Below, one piece after another: positions 42,781 through 50,396 of a stretch of DNA of 64,000 bases. The notes below the pieces were generated by a model. That model was not told the origin of the DNA. It searched no databases and saw only the letters and a list, made by a program, of their open reading frames with translations. Where the stretch lies: positions 1 to 64,000 of the forward strand of contig JAGNUG010000002.1 of assembly GCA_017987115.1 (NCBI GenBank), in the 5' to 3' direction. This stretch comes from Flavobacteriales bacterium. Its GTDB lineage: Bacteria > Bacteroidota > Bacteroidia > Flavobacteriales_F > PHOS-HE28. Position 1 is the first letter of the stretch; every line of letters begins with the position of its first letter. Position numbers and translations under genes: made by a program.

Positions 42781-44270
42781 TCTTGAACTACTATTCGTGT
42801 TGTACGTTTCTCGCTTCCCCACTCCAACCGGCAGTGGTACATACCGGCCGCTTGCTCCGGTAACTGCACGGCATGCACGGTGCTCCATTGCGGTATGCGG
42901 TGTTGGTATACCACTTTGCCATTTGCATCAAGAACGGTTAAAACACCAACCGTTGAATGTGCTGGAAACGTGACTTGGAAGTTACCCGTTGTTGGGTTGG
43001 GGAACACCTGTAGTTCTCCTTGGGGTTGTTGTTCTGCCACGCCCACATTTATACCCAAGCTATCACACACGCTACCATCTATTGGGCCTAAGTGGTAGTT
43101 GGGGTGGTTGGGTAAGGAGTTGCTGAACCACCGATCCAGCTCCACACCATGTTGCTCCAAGTTGCACGCCAAGCCGGGTTGGTCCGGGTCATGGATCACA
43201 TGCAAGTGGAAGGTGGAATTGCCCGTGCTGACGTAGATCTTGCCATCAGGGGCAAGTTGGGCAATGTTGAACGCTGTAGCGAACGGCTCAAAGGGAGAAT
43301 AGAATCCATCCCAAGTACCGATCAGGATCATTGATGCCGGTATGTCCGCAGCATCTGTATCGTATTGGTAAAAATCTGACCTGGAAGGGACATATAGATA
43401 CCTACTATCCGGTGAAAATGCTACTCCGCCGCCACCATTCAAATCTTCAATGGGGATGAAGACAGGGTCAGAGAATAACCCTGCACACCTGTCGAAATTG
43501 AAAACTTCCAGATCCTCCACTCCCCAATAATAGGCGAACTTGGTGCCATCCGGAGAAAAACAGACTTGACCGTTATCGCCCGGACGCACGATGCCGATGG
43601 CCTGCGTACCATCTACACTTATACCGTCCGGGGTAACTAAGAGGCGATAGAAAGTATTTGTATTCGCTTTATGGCAAAAAACCCACCAGTCCCGCCCATT
43701 AGCATGGCGCACCGCTGTGATCTTGCCCACGTTCAAAGCATCTTCAACCACTATTTCATTCTTTGTTACTGCTTCTCCTAATCCTCCGTCCCCATTCATA
43801 TCAATGGTGGTTACATATAAATACTCAGCGGTAAAATTTACTTGGTCATCTAAGGTTCCGTGAAAAAGAAAATATATGTTCGTCGACCCAGGTTGTGGTA
43901 TTATCAGAACAGGTTGCGTTAAATAGATTCCTTCGGGCAACTGGTCAGTATATGAACCGGGGCTTAGTCCCGTTCCATTTAACAAAGTATCGCCTAAGGC
44001 GTTTCCCAAAAAGCATCCATTGGTGGAAATTGAAATCGTGCCATCAACGTTGGAAATATTAGTGTTGCTTCGAAAAAACCCTATCGATCGGTCCGCATAG
44101 CTAACCTCACGGCTACCACTCTGGAATTTAATATCAACACCGCCATTCGGAGGACCTGCCCAACTTGAATACCCCCCTAACCAGTAATTGTTCACTCCTT
44201 GTGCGATTACCTGCTGCATGCCCATGGCATGCAGCAGGTAGATCGCGATCAGGAGGTTCTTCAAGTTCAT
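42777..44270 (-). CDS. T9SS-sorted propeller-like surface protein, array copy 2
   Basis: A 497-residue homologue of copies 1 and 3, with signal peptide MNLKNLLIAIYLLHAMGMQQ. The C-terminal T9SS domain has VFPNPTTGNFQVTFPAHSTV and ends TTRIVVQE. The first 58 residues are the same as in copy 3, and the DNA is identical over about 190 bases there. Residues 60-130 then diverge strongly before the central and C-terminal parts become similar again. This mosaic pattern suggests gene conversion at the ends and diversification in the middle. Confidence 0.88.
   Translation of the reverse strand: MNLKNLLIAIYLLHAMGMQQVIAQGVNNYWLGGYSSWAGPPNGGVDIKFQSGSREVSYADRSIGFFRSNTNISNVDGTISISTNGCFLGNALGDTLLNGTGLSPGSYTDQLPEGIYLTQPVLIIPQPGSTNIYFLFHGTLDDQVNFTAEYLYVTTIDMNGDGGLGEAVTKNEIVVEDALNVGKITAVRHANGRDWWVFCHKANTNTFYRLLVTPDGISVDGTQAIGIVRPGDNGQVCFSPDGTKFAYYWGVEDLEVFNFDRCAGLFSDPVFIPIEDLNGGGGVAFSPDSRYLYVPSRSDFYQYDTDAADIPASMILIGTWDGFYSPFEPFATAFNIAQLAPDGKIYVSTGNSTFHLHVIHDPDQPGLACNLEQHGVELDRWFSNSLPNHPNYHLGPIDGSVCDSLGINVGVAEQQPQGELQVFPNPTTGNFQVTFPAHSTVGVLTVLDANGKVVYQHRIPQWSTVHAVQLPEQAAGMYHCRLEWGSEKRTTRIVVQE
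44210..44238. repeat. Hairpin in the signal-peptide codons, array copy 2
   Basis: CCTGCTGCATGCC (44210-44222) and GGCATGCAGCAGG (44226-44238) are perfect 13-base arms with a 3-base loop, 32 bases into the coding sequence of the copy-2 propeller gene. Confidence 0.65.
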
Positions 44271-44271
44271 A

Positions 44272-44328
44272 TCAATGCGTGATGCTCAGCTGGCTTTCCG
44301 CGCTACGCACAAGGTAGTGATACATACC
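44272..44328 (-). pseudogene. Sorting-domain tail fragment at the array junction (copy 3 to copy 2)
   Basis: Encodes GMYHYLVRSAESQLSITH and a stop. It is the same tail as at 42421-42492 but with an in-frame 15-base deletion (GEGKL or equivalent removed). It directly follows the stop of the copy-3 small gene. Confidence 0.8.
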
Positions 44329-44616
44329 CTATTTCCGCTCCAACGAACCACGCTCCTCCACCATCACATACTGCCAACGTATATCAAGCTCTTTGGCATC
44401 CAAGGTATCCAACATAGCTTGCGTAATACGAATAGGATAAAGCGAAGCACTTGCCGGGTTAGCAATAACTTTTTGCCAATCTTCAACCGAAAGGGTTGAT
44501 GGCTTTTGTTGCATGAGCAATTGCAAAGTAAGCGGCTTTATTGGCTCCTTGGGAGTTTGTGCAACTAGCACAGAAGCGAACAGAAACGCAGCAAATATGA
44601 TCAAGTAGCGCATCAT
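44329..44616 (-). CDS. Small secreted protein, array copy 3 (altered C-terminus)
   Basis: A 95-residue homologue of the other two small proteins, with signal peptide MMRYLIIFAAFLFASVLVAQ. The mature part includes PLTLQLLMQQKPSTLSVEDW and ELDIRWQYVMVEE, and ends RGSLERK at the junction. It overlaps the copy-3 propeller stop by four bases. Function is unknown; the persistent pairing with the propeller gene suggests the two act together. Confidence 0.78.
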   Translation of the reverse strand: MMRYLIIFAAFLFASVLVAQTPKEPIKPLTLQLLMQQKPSTLSVEDWQKVIANPASASLYPIRITQAMLDTLDAKELDIRWQYVMVEERGSLERK

Positions 44617-46106
44617 TCTTGAACTACTATTCGTGTGGTTTGTTTTTCATTGCCCCACGCCAACCGGCAGTGGTACATACCCGGTGCTTGCTCCGCTAAT
44701 TGCACGGCATGCACCGTGCTCCATTGTGGTATGCGTTGTTCGTAAACCACCTTGCCATTCGCATCTAGAACATGCAGAACGCCAACTGTTGCATGTGCCG
44801 GATAGGTTACTTGGAAATTACCGTTTGTAGGGTTGGGGAATGCCTGCACATCTATTATGTTTTGCGTTTCTGCCACGCCCACATTAATACCCAAGCTATC
44901 ACACACGCTACCATCTATTGGGCCTAAGTGGTAGTTGGGGTGGTTGGGGAGGGAGTTGCTGAACCACCGATCCAGCTCAACACCATGTTGCTCCAAGTTG
45001 CACGCCAAGCCGGGTTGGTCCGGGTCATGGATCACGTGCAGGTGGAACGTGGAATTGCCGGTGCTGATGTAGATCTTGCCATCAGGAGCAAGTTGCGCTA
45101 TATCGAAGGCGGTTGCGAACGGCTCAAAGGGTGAGTAGAACCCATCCCAAGTACCTAGATGTACCATGGATGCCGGGATGTCAGCAGCATCAGTATCAAA
45201 TTGGTAGAAATCGTTCAATGAAGGCACATAGAGAAACCGACTGTTCGGAGAAAACGCAACACCACCACCGCCATTCATATCCTCGATCGGGATAAAGACC
45301 GGGTCCGAGAATAGACCCGTACACCGATCGAAATTGAAGATCTCAAGATCATGTACGGCCCAGTAATACGCAAACTTGGTCCCATCCGGGGAAAAACAGA
45401 CTTGACCCACATCTGCCGGACGAACAATGCCAATTGCCTGTGTACCATCCACACTTACCCCGTCTGGCGTAACTAACAGCCGATAGAAAATATTAGTGTT
45501 GATCTTATGGCAGAATACCCACCAATCCCGCCCATTGGCATGCCGGACAGCCGTTATCTTACCCACGTTCAAATCTTCGTCAATTAGCGATACGTTTTTA
45601 GTTATTGCTTCACCTAACCCTCCATCGCTATTGATATCAATAGTGGTTAGGTAGAGGTGCTCTGCGTTTGAATTAGGTCCATCATCTATTGTTCCATGTA
45701 ATAGAAAATAAATGTTAGTACTTTCTGGCTTCTGCAGGAGCAAAACCGGCTGAGTGAGAAATATTCCTTCTGGATATAGGTCCGTATAAAATCCTGGACT
45801 AAGACCAGAACCATTTAACAATGAGTCACCGGTGGCGTTCGCTACATAACAGGCATTCGTCGAAAGTAATATAGCCCCTGAAGCATCAGAGATATTGGTA
45901 TTGCTGCGACGAAAGTCAATCAAACGTTCTTCATAGCTAACCTCACGGCTACCACTCTGGAATTTAATATCAACACCGCCATTCGGAGGACCTGCCCAAC
46001 TTGAATACCCCCCTAACCAGTAATTGTTCACTCCTTGTGCGATTACCTGCTGCATGCCCATGGCATGCAGCAGGTAGATCGCGATCAGGAGGTTCTTCAA
46101 GTTCAT
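44613..46106 (-). CDS. T9SS-sorted propeller-like surface protein, array copy 3
   Basis: A 497-residue homologue, first in transcription order. It has the same signal peptide as copy 2 and the same propeller-like blocks (VCFSPDGTKFAYYWAVHDLE, GGGGVAFSPNSRFLYVP). The T9SS domain is VQAFPNPTNGNFQVTYPAHA with an end of TTRIVVQE. The start ATG at 46106 is followed downstream by the 13-base hairpin at 46046-46074. The ligand is unknown. All three copies have an intact reading frame, so selection for more product or for variants is plausible. Confidence 0.88.
   Translation of the reverse strand: MNLKNLLIAIYLLHAMGMQQVIAQGVNNYWLGGYSSWAGPPNGGVDIKFQSGSREVSYEERLIDFRRSNTNISDASGAILLSTNACYVANATGDSLLNGSGLSPGFYTDLYPEGIFLTQPVLLLQKPESTNIYFLLHGTIDDGPNSNAEHLYLTTIDINSDGGLGEAITKNVSLIDEDLNVGKITAVRHANGRDWWVFCHKINTNIFYRLLVTPDGVSVDGTQAIGIVRPADVGQVCFSPDGTKFAYYWAVHDLEIFNFDRCTGLFSDPVFIPIEDMNGGGGVAFSPNSRFLYVPSLNDFYQFDTDAADIPASMVHLGTWDGFYSPFEPFATAFDIAQLAPDGKIYISTGNSTFHLHVIHDPDQPGLACNLEQHGVELDRWFSNSLPNHPNYHLGPIDGSVCDSLGINVGVAETQNIIDVQAFPNPTNGNFQVTYPAHATVGVLHVLDANGKVVYEQRIPQWSTVHAVQLAEQAPGMYHCRLAWGNEKQTTRIVVQE
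46046..46074. repeat. Hairpin in the signal-peptide codons, array copy 3
   Basis: CCTGCTGCATGCC (46046-46058) and GGCATGCAGCAGG (46062-46074) form perfect 13-base arms with a 3-base loop at the same distance from the start codon as in copy 2. Confidence 0.65.
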
Positions 46107-46107
46107 A

Positions 46108-46335
46108 TCAATGCGTGATGCTCAGCTTGCCTTCGCCAAGCTGGCTTTCTGCGCTACGCACAAGGTAATGATACATGCCCGGTGCTAATGTGGTCGTACC
46201 GAAAGCAAACTGCTTTTGTTCGGCCGGTATGCGCAGGGTCATTACCTCTGCCCCTACACTGTTGTAGAACACCAACCAACCGGATGTTTCCAATGGGGTT
46301 GTCAAGACCAAGGTAGCCATTTCGTTCGCCGGGTT
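46108..46335 (-). pseudogene. C-terminal remnant of a T9SS-sorted gene cut by RAYT element A
   Basis: The frame encodes NPANEMATLVLTTPLETSGW and continues through GWLVFYNSVGAEVM and LAPGMYHYLVRSAESQLGEG to a stop. This is a nearly complete T9SS type A sorting domain without any protein before it. Upstream, the frame runs into the GGTTTAAACC edge of the transposase element at 46332. The missing N-terminal part is not found beyond the element. Its last 23 codons are the source of the two tail fragments in the array. Confidence 0.8.
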
Positions 46336-46374
46336 TAAACCTCTGCAGGGTCTCTCGCAGAGGACCCTGCAGTT

Positions 46375-46947
46375 TCAACGCACAAGGTACCCGTATTCTT
46401 GGTACGGTGTTAACGGCACTCCCCGGGCCTCTCCCCGAACATAGAACGCAAAACTTGAATGCGGATATTCCACCGCATCTTCTGCCAACCTCCAGCGCTT
46501 GCTCACCGGGTTTGCATGCATGTAGTGTAGTTTCTGTATGATCATCTTACCATCGAAACATTCAACCAAATCGGTTGATGTGGCGAAGACGCGGTGTTTC
46601 TGGCCGCGTGCACTATCTGATGGTCGCACCCCTTCTCTTAGCGGATCAAGGAGTTTGGAATTTCCTTGTTCTTCTAAGCGTTGTATGATCTCGTATGCCA
46701 AGAACCGCTTGCCATTACCCAACATGGAATTGATCTTACCGCCTTCAGGAACCCGGATAAGGAAGTGGGCATGGTTAGGCATTATCGCATAGCCGAAGAA
46801 GCGATATCCTTTCTTCTGCGCGATGTGCATCCAATTGTAAATGCAGTCATATGCATTGGTTTCGTGGATCAACGAATGCCAGCGGAAGCATGTGAACGTG
46901 GCGAAAAACACCGCACCATCTTTGCTTTTCATCTGGCGCACGGTCAT
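46375..46947 (-). CDS. REP-associated tyrosine transposase (Y1/HUH type), copy A
   Basis: A 190-residue single-strand transposase-like protein of the IS200/IS605-related RAYT group. The HUH motif is YAIMPNHAHFLIRV near residue 55-68, with the metal-binding HxH. The candidate catalytic Tyr is in KLHYMHANPV, followed by the W(R)xAEDxxxYPHSSF block typical of RAYTs. It differs from copy B by one residue (Pro in GVPLTPYQEYG, Leu in copy B). RAYTs are thought to mobilise REP hairpins, which are present on both sides here. Confidence 0.88.
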   Translation of the reverse strand: MTVRQMKSKDGAVFFATFTCFRWHSLIHETNAYDCIYNWMHIAQKKGYRFFGYAIMPNHAHFLIRVPEGGKINSMLGNGKRFLAYEIIQRLEEQGNSKLLDPLREGVRPSDSARGQKHRVFATSTDLVECFDGKMIIQKLHYMHANPVSKRWRLAEDAVEYPHSSFAFYVRGEARGVPLTPYQEYGYLVR

Positions 46948-46981
46948 GGAACGAAATTACGGTAGTACGTGCTTGGAGGCC

Positions 46982-47157
46982 GCAGGGTCGCCGAGACGGA
47001 AGACCCTGCGGAGGTTTAGGCTGCAGGGTCGCCGAGACGGAAGACCCTGCAGAGGTTTAGAAATTACGGTAGTACGTGCTTCGAGGCCGCAGGGTCGCCG
47101 AGACGGAAGACCCGGCGGAGGTTTAGGTTGCAGGGTCGCCGAGACGGAAGACCCCGC
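46982..47157. repeat. REP hairpin cluster of RAYT element A (four copies)
   Basis: Four copies of the 28-base hairpin GCAGGGTC-G-CCGAGACGG-AA-GACCCTGC start at 46982, 47023, 47089 and 47130. The outer stem has 8 pairs and the inner CCG/CGG stem 3. The third and fourth copies have small changes in the 3-prime arm. AGGTTTAG lies between them. The first copy and its leader (ATTACGGTAGTACGTGCTT) are repeated at the third. The remaining bases to 47250 hold nothing I recognise. Confidence 0.85.
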
Positions 47158-47249
47158 AGAGGTTTAGAGGTTTAAACCGTAAACCTATCTTCGGACTTCA
47201 ACTCAAAACTGTAAACTTATTTTAGGACGGGTCAGCGCTTGGTGGGCGT

Positions 47250-49388
47250 TTAGTTCTTGACCACTTTGATTGCTGTACCGTATTCCGGTATTAGAACCGT
47301 GTAGAGCCCAGGTGCCAATCCGCGCATCACTATGGAATGCCCTTTTTGCCAGCGCCCTTGTAACATATCGCGTCCTTGTGCATCCAATATGCGATAGGCC
47401 CCATTGGGCACATCTCCCAATTCCAAGTACAACGCATCCTCCACAGGATTCGGCCAACTGCGCATGGATGCATTGATCCGCTCCGAAATGTGCTGAATGG
47501 TACCGACCAATAATTCCGCTGTGTTTGTTCGTATTGGTGGGTTGAAATCGAAATAGATATCCGCTGCATTGTTGATGTACTCCCCGGCCGTAGGCACACC
47601 GTTGGGTCGCATGCGGAAGCTGACAAACCCTTGACTGCCCAACGGGTCGGATGCACTATCCGGGAGCATGATCAATGGAAGATCGAAGCGTATAACGCGT
47701 TCATCCACCCACTGCACCGTGAATGGGTGTGAGCCGCCCAACACATGTAACGAAATGGGATCCAACGCTGCCTGGATCGTATCCAACAAGTAAACATTGA
47801 TCGCTTCCGCATTCCCGGTATTCTGGAAGCGGATCGTGTAATCCACATATTCATCCATATCCGAATAATAGGAGTGCGGATCAGACTGGGAACTGGTGCG
47901 CGCCAGTTTATCATTAGGATCATAAGCACCTAAAATGGGGCTCGTAATGCTATGGATATCGTTCAAAGGATCTTCATCCGGCACGTCATTGGTGAGCGCT
48001 AATGTCTGCTCAATGAAGGTGCCGATCAACAACGGATCCGGGGCCGTTTCCATCACCACATTCACTTCCCATTGTTCGAAAGGAGCAAGTACAGGAATAG
48101 TCCACGAAAGGGTGGCCGGGGCCACATTACTTGGTACTACCGAAGCACTCACGAACGTTTGCACTGCGGCATGGACATAGGTCGCGCTAAGGTCAGTGAA
48201 CATGTACGGGCCGTTGTTGGAGACGCGTAACCAAATGTTGGTCGGAAACCCTGGCCTTAATGGACCACAACTCACCTGTGCGGATGCATCGGGACCGAAC
48301 AGCGGATCCAACGCCACGTCGACCATCGCAGTAGGCTCAAGCTCGGTGAGTGTAAATGCATTGGCTGTTGAGCTGCATGGTTGGTCATAGTCGTCCATGA
48401 TCGTTTCCAATGTATGGTCGCCGAATAGGACATGCCTAACGTAATTGCCTTGTGCATCGGTAAGGAACAGGTCTTCACTTGGCATGATACGGCACGTAGC
48501 GAATGGAATTCCGGGCTCGCCTGGATCCTGAACGCAGTTATTGTCCATATCTGCATAGACCGTTCCGGATACCGTTCCGCATTCCTCCACGTACTCCGGA
48601 ATAGTTCGGAATAGCACAAGTGTATCGATACATCCTGTGCTATTGCCTCCCACAAAAATGGGAACTTCGCCAGGAGGAAGTCCCGTGATTTTATGATAGG
48701 GGCTATTACCATATTCCGAGTCCGTGTAAACCCATGAATGGAACATGGTCACCGGCCGATCAAAAAGCAGCTCGATACTACCCGTAATACCCAATGGACA
48801 GCTCGGTGTCATGGTTTCTCCAATGATCTGAGGAAGTGGTACATCGGTAACATCGTCAAGGGATAGAACGGATGAACAACCGTACGCATCGGTAATGGTG
48901 ATCGTATAGAGCGTGCTCGAACAGAACCCTTGGAAACGGAGACTTTGTAGAACGTAACTCCACGTCGGGCCAGGTGGGTCGATAGCGACCGAATAAGGAG
49001 TAGCCCCCCCTAAGGCTTGGGCTGAAATAATGAAATTTGCCGAACAGGGTTCCGCACAAGAAAAAAGCGGTGTAACGGGTCCGCTTGGCGTTAATAAACC
49101 CGGTACTTCACTCACGCTATAACTAACCGTGATCGTTGCACCCAATGCATCCGTGATCAATACTTCATAATCGCCTGGCGTCAATCCATTCGCGAAAGGC
49201 GTTCCTTGACCCGATCCCGGTTCAGGAGACCACTGGAAGGTATAAGGTTCTTCACCTCCCCATGCCAAGCATCCTAAATGACCAGTGGGATTGCCACAGG
49301 TGGATGGTGTGTACTCGTACATGGATGCCTCTATGGCATATGCTCCTGAGGAGATCGAAAAGACTAGAATGAATAGGGCTGTGCGCAT
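47250..49388 (-). CDS. Large T9SS-sorted surface protein with PKD/SprB-like and DUF7619-like domains
   Basis: A 712-residue exported protein. MRTALFILVFSISSGAYAIE is the signal peptide and sets the start at 49388. Residues 30-100 hold a SprB-type repeat (LGCLAWGGEEPYTFQWSPEP, LTPGDYEVLITDALG). Next come a Cna/SdrD-like part (GTVYADMDNNCVQDPGEPGI) and a long domain with YDPNDK, DYTIRFQNTGNAEAINVYLL and YINNAADIYFDFNPPIRTN, common in Bacteroidota before the sorting domain. The end is a T9SS type A domain (MRSWPNPVEDALYLELGDVP, GLAPGLYTVLI). It is probably an adhesin-like surface protein; the partner is unknown. Confidence 0.85.
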   Translation of the reverse strand: MRTALFILVFSISSGAYAIEASMYEYTPSTCGNPTGHLGCLAWGGEEPYTFQWSPEPGSGQGTPFANGLTPGDYEVLITDALGATITVSYSVSEVPGLLTPSGPVTPLFSCAEPCSANFIISAQALGGATPYSVAIDPPGPTWSYVLQSLRFQGFCSSTLYTITITDAYGCSSVLSLDDVTDVPLPQIIGETMTPSCPLGITGSIELLFDRPVTMFHSWVYTDSEYGNSPYHKITGLPPGEVPIFVGGNSTGCIDTLVLFRTIPEYVEECGTVSGTVYADMDNNCVQDPGEPGIPFATCRIMPSEDLFLTDAQGNYVRHVLFGDHTLETIMDDYDQPCSSTANAFTLTELEPTAMVDVALDPLFGPDASAQVSCGPLRPGFPTNIWLRVSNNGPYMFTDLSATYVHAAVQTFVSASVVPSNVAPATLSWTIPVLAPFEQWEVNVVMETAPDPLLIGTFIEQTLALTNDVPDEDPLNDIHSITSPILGAYDPNDKLARTSSQSDPHSYYSDMDEYVDYTIRFQNTGNAEAINVYLLDTIQAALDPISLHVLGGSHPFTVQWVDERVIRFDLPLIMLPDSASDPLGSQGFVSFRMRPNGVPTAGEYINNAADIYFDFNPPIRTNTAELLVGTIQHISERINASMRSWPNPVEDALYLELGDVPNGAYRILDAQGRDMLQGRWQKGHSIVMRGLAPGLYTVLIPEYGTAIKVVKN

Positions 49389-49509
49389 TTTATGGGCATT
49401 ATGAACATTAGTAGAGACACTGTAGTAAGCACGACGCTCCAACGCAAGATAACGCTGTCTGTCCAAGTCAATATTTGTGGACTGAATTAGGAAACCCTAA
49501 CCCACCCCT

Positions 49510-49536
49510 GGGTCTTCCGCCGTATGGCGGAGACCC
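49510..49536. repeat. REP variant hairpin left of element B
   Basis: GGGTCTTCCGCC and GGCGGAGACCC pair across a GTAT loop with one bulged T. The GGGTCTTCCG arm is the reverse complement of the CGGAAGACCC arm of the main REP hairpins, so this is a related element in the opposite orientation. Confidence 0.6.
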
Positions 49537-49593
49537 CGCGATCTGGCAAGGTTTTAAACCTCTGCAGGGTCTCTCGCAGAGGACCCTGCAGTT

Positions 49594-50166
49594 TCAACGC
49601 ACAAGGTACCCGTATTCTTGGTACGGTGTTAACAGCACTCCCCGGGCCTCTCCCCGAACATAGAACGCAAAACTTGAATGCGGATATTCCACCGCATCTT
49701 CTGCCAACCTCCAGCGCTTGCTCACCGGGTTTGCATGCATGTAGTGTAGTTTCTGTATGATCATCTTACCATCGAAACATTCAACCAAATCGGTTGATGT
49801 GGCGAAGACGCGGTGTTTCTGGCCGCGTGCACTATCTGATGGTCGCACCCCTTCTCTTAGCGGATCAAGGAGTTTGGAATTTCCTTGTTCTTCTAAGCGT
49901 TGTATGATCTCGTATGCCAAGAACCGCTTGCCATTACCCAACATGGAATTGATCTTACCGCCTTCAGGAACCCGGATAAGGAAGTGGGCATGGTTAGGCA
50001 TTATCGCATAGCCGAAGAAGCGATATCCTTTCTTCTGCGCGATGTGCATCCAATTGTAAATGCAGTCATATGCATTGGTTTCGTGGATCAACGAATGCCA
50101 GCGGAAGCATGTGAACGTGGCGAAAAACACCGCACCATCTTTGCTTTTCATCTGGCGCACGGTCAT
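49594..50166 (-). CDS. REP-associated tyrosine transposase (Y1/HUH type), copy B
   Basis: Same 190-residue RAYT protein as 46375-46947, with all motifs (PNHAHFL, LHYMHANPV) intact. It has a single Pro-to-Leu change near residue 180, due to a G/A difference on the plus strand at 49631 against 46412. Two intact copies within 3.2 kb suggest recent copying or a segmental duplication. Activity cannot be judged from sequence. Confidence 0.88.
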   Translation of the reverse strand: MTVRQMKSKDGAVFFATFTCFRWHSLIHETNAYDCIYNWMHIAQKKGYRFFGYAIMPNHAHFLIRVPEGGKINSMLGNGKRFLAYEIIQRLEEQGNSKLLDPLREGVRPSDSARGQKHRVFATSTDLVECFDGKMIIQKLHYMHANPVSKRWRLAEDAVEYPHSSFAFYVRGEARGVLLTPYQEYGYLVR

Positions 50167-50200
50167 GGAACGAAATTACGGTAGTACGTGCTTGGAGGCC

Positions 50201-50320
50201 GCAGGGTCGCCGAGACGGAAGACCCTGCAGAGGTTTTAAGGTTTTAAGGCTGCAGGGTCGCCGAGACGGAAGACCCTGCAGAGGTTTAGGCTGCAGGGTC
50301 GCCGAGACGGAAGACCCTGC
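50201..50320. repeat. REP hairpin cluster of RAYT element B (three copies)
   Basis: Three copies of the GCAGGGTC...GACCCTGC hairpin begin at 50201, 50252 and 50293, separated by AGAGGTTTTAAGG-type linkers. Confidence 0.85.
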
Positions 50321-50396
50321 AGAGGTTTATTGGCATACGATCCTGCGATCTGCAGTCGCGCCAACTGACCGGCAAACAGCCAACTGAACACCACCT

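Larger units (their letters stand above)
46332..47178. mobile_element. RAYT element A with flanking hairpins
   Basis: Bounded on each side by the 10-base palindrome GGTTTAAACC (46332-46341 and 47169-47178). It contains a hairpin with 10-base arms (46343-46372), the transposase gene 46375-46947, and four copies of a REP hairpin (46982-47157). From about 46334 to 47009 it is almost identical to element B at 49552-50329, which shows recent movement or duplication. Confidence 0.75.
49552..50329. mobile_element. RAYT element B with flanking hairpins
   Basis: Near-identical to element A: same left hairpin (49562-49591), same transposase gene, and three REP hairpins on the right (50201-50228, 50252-50279, 50293-50320). 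The left edge reads GTTTTAAACC; the right edge GGTTTAT lacks the full palindrome of element A. It lies between the T9SS protein and the lamin-tail protein genes without cutting either. Confidence 0.72.

Noticed and set aside
46982-47157. Regular repeats that look like a short CRISPR array
   Set aside because: The units are hairpins with almost no spacer, the same linker recurs, and a RAYT gene is beside them; no cas genes are present.
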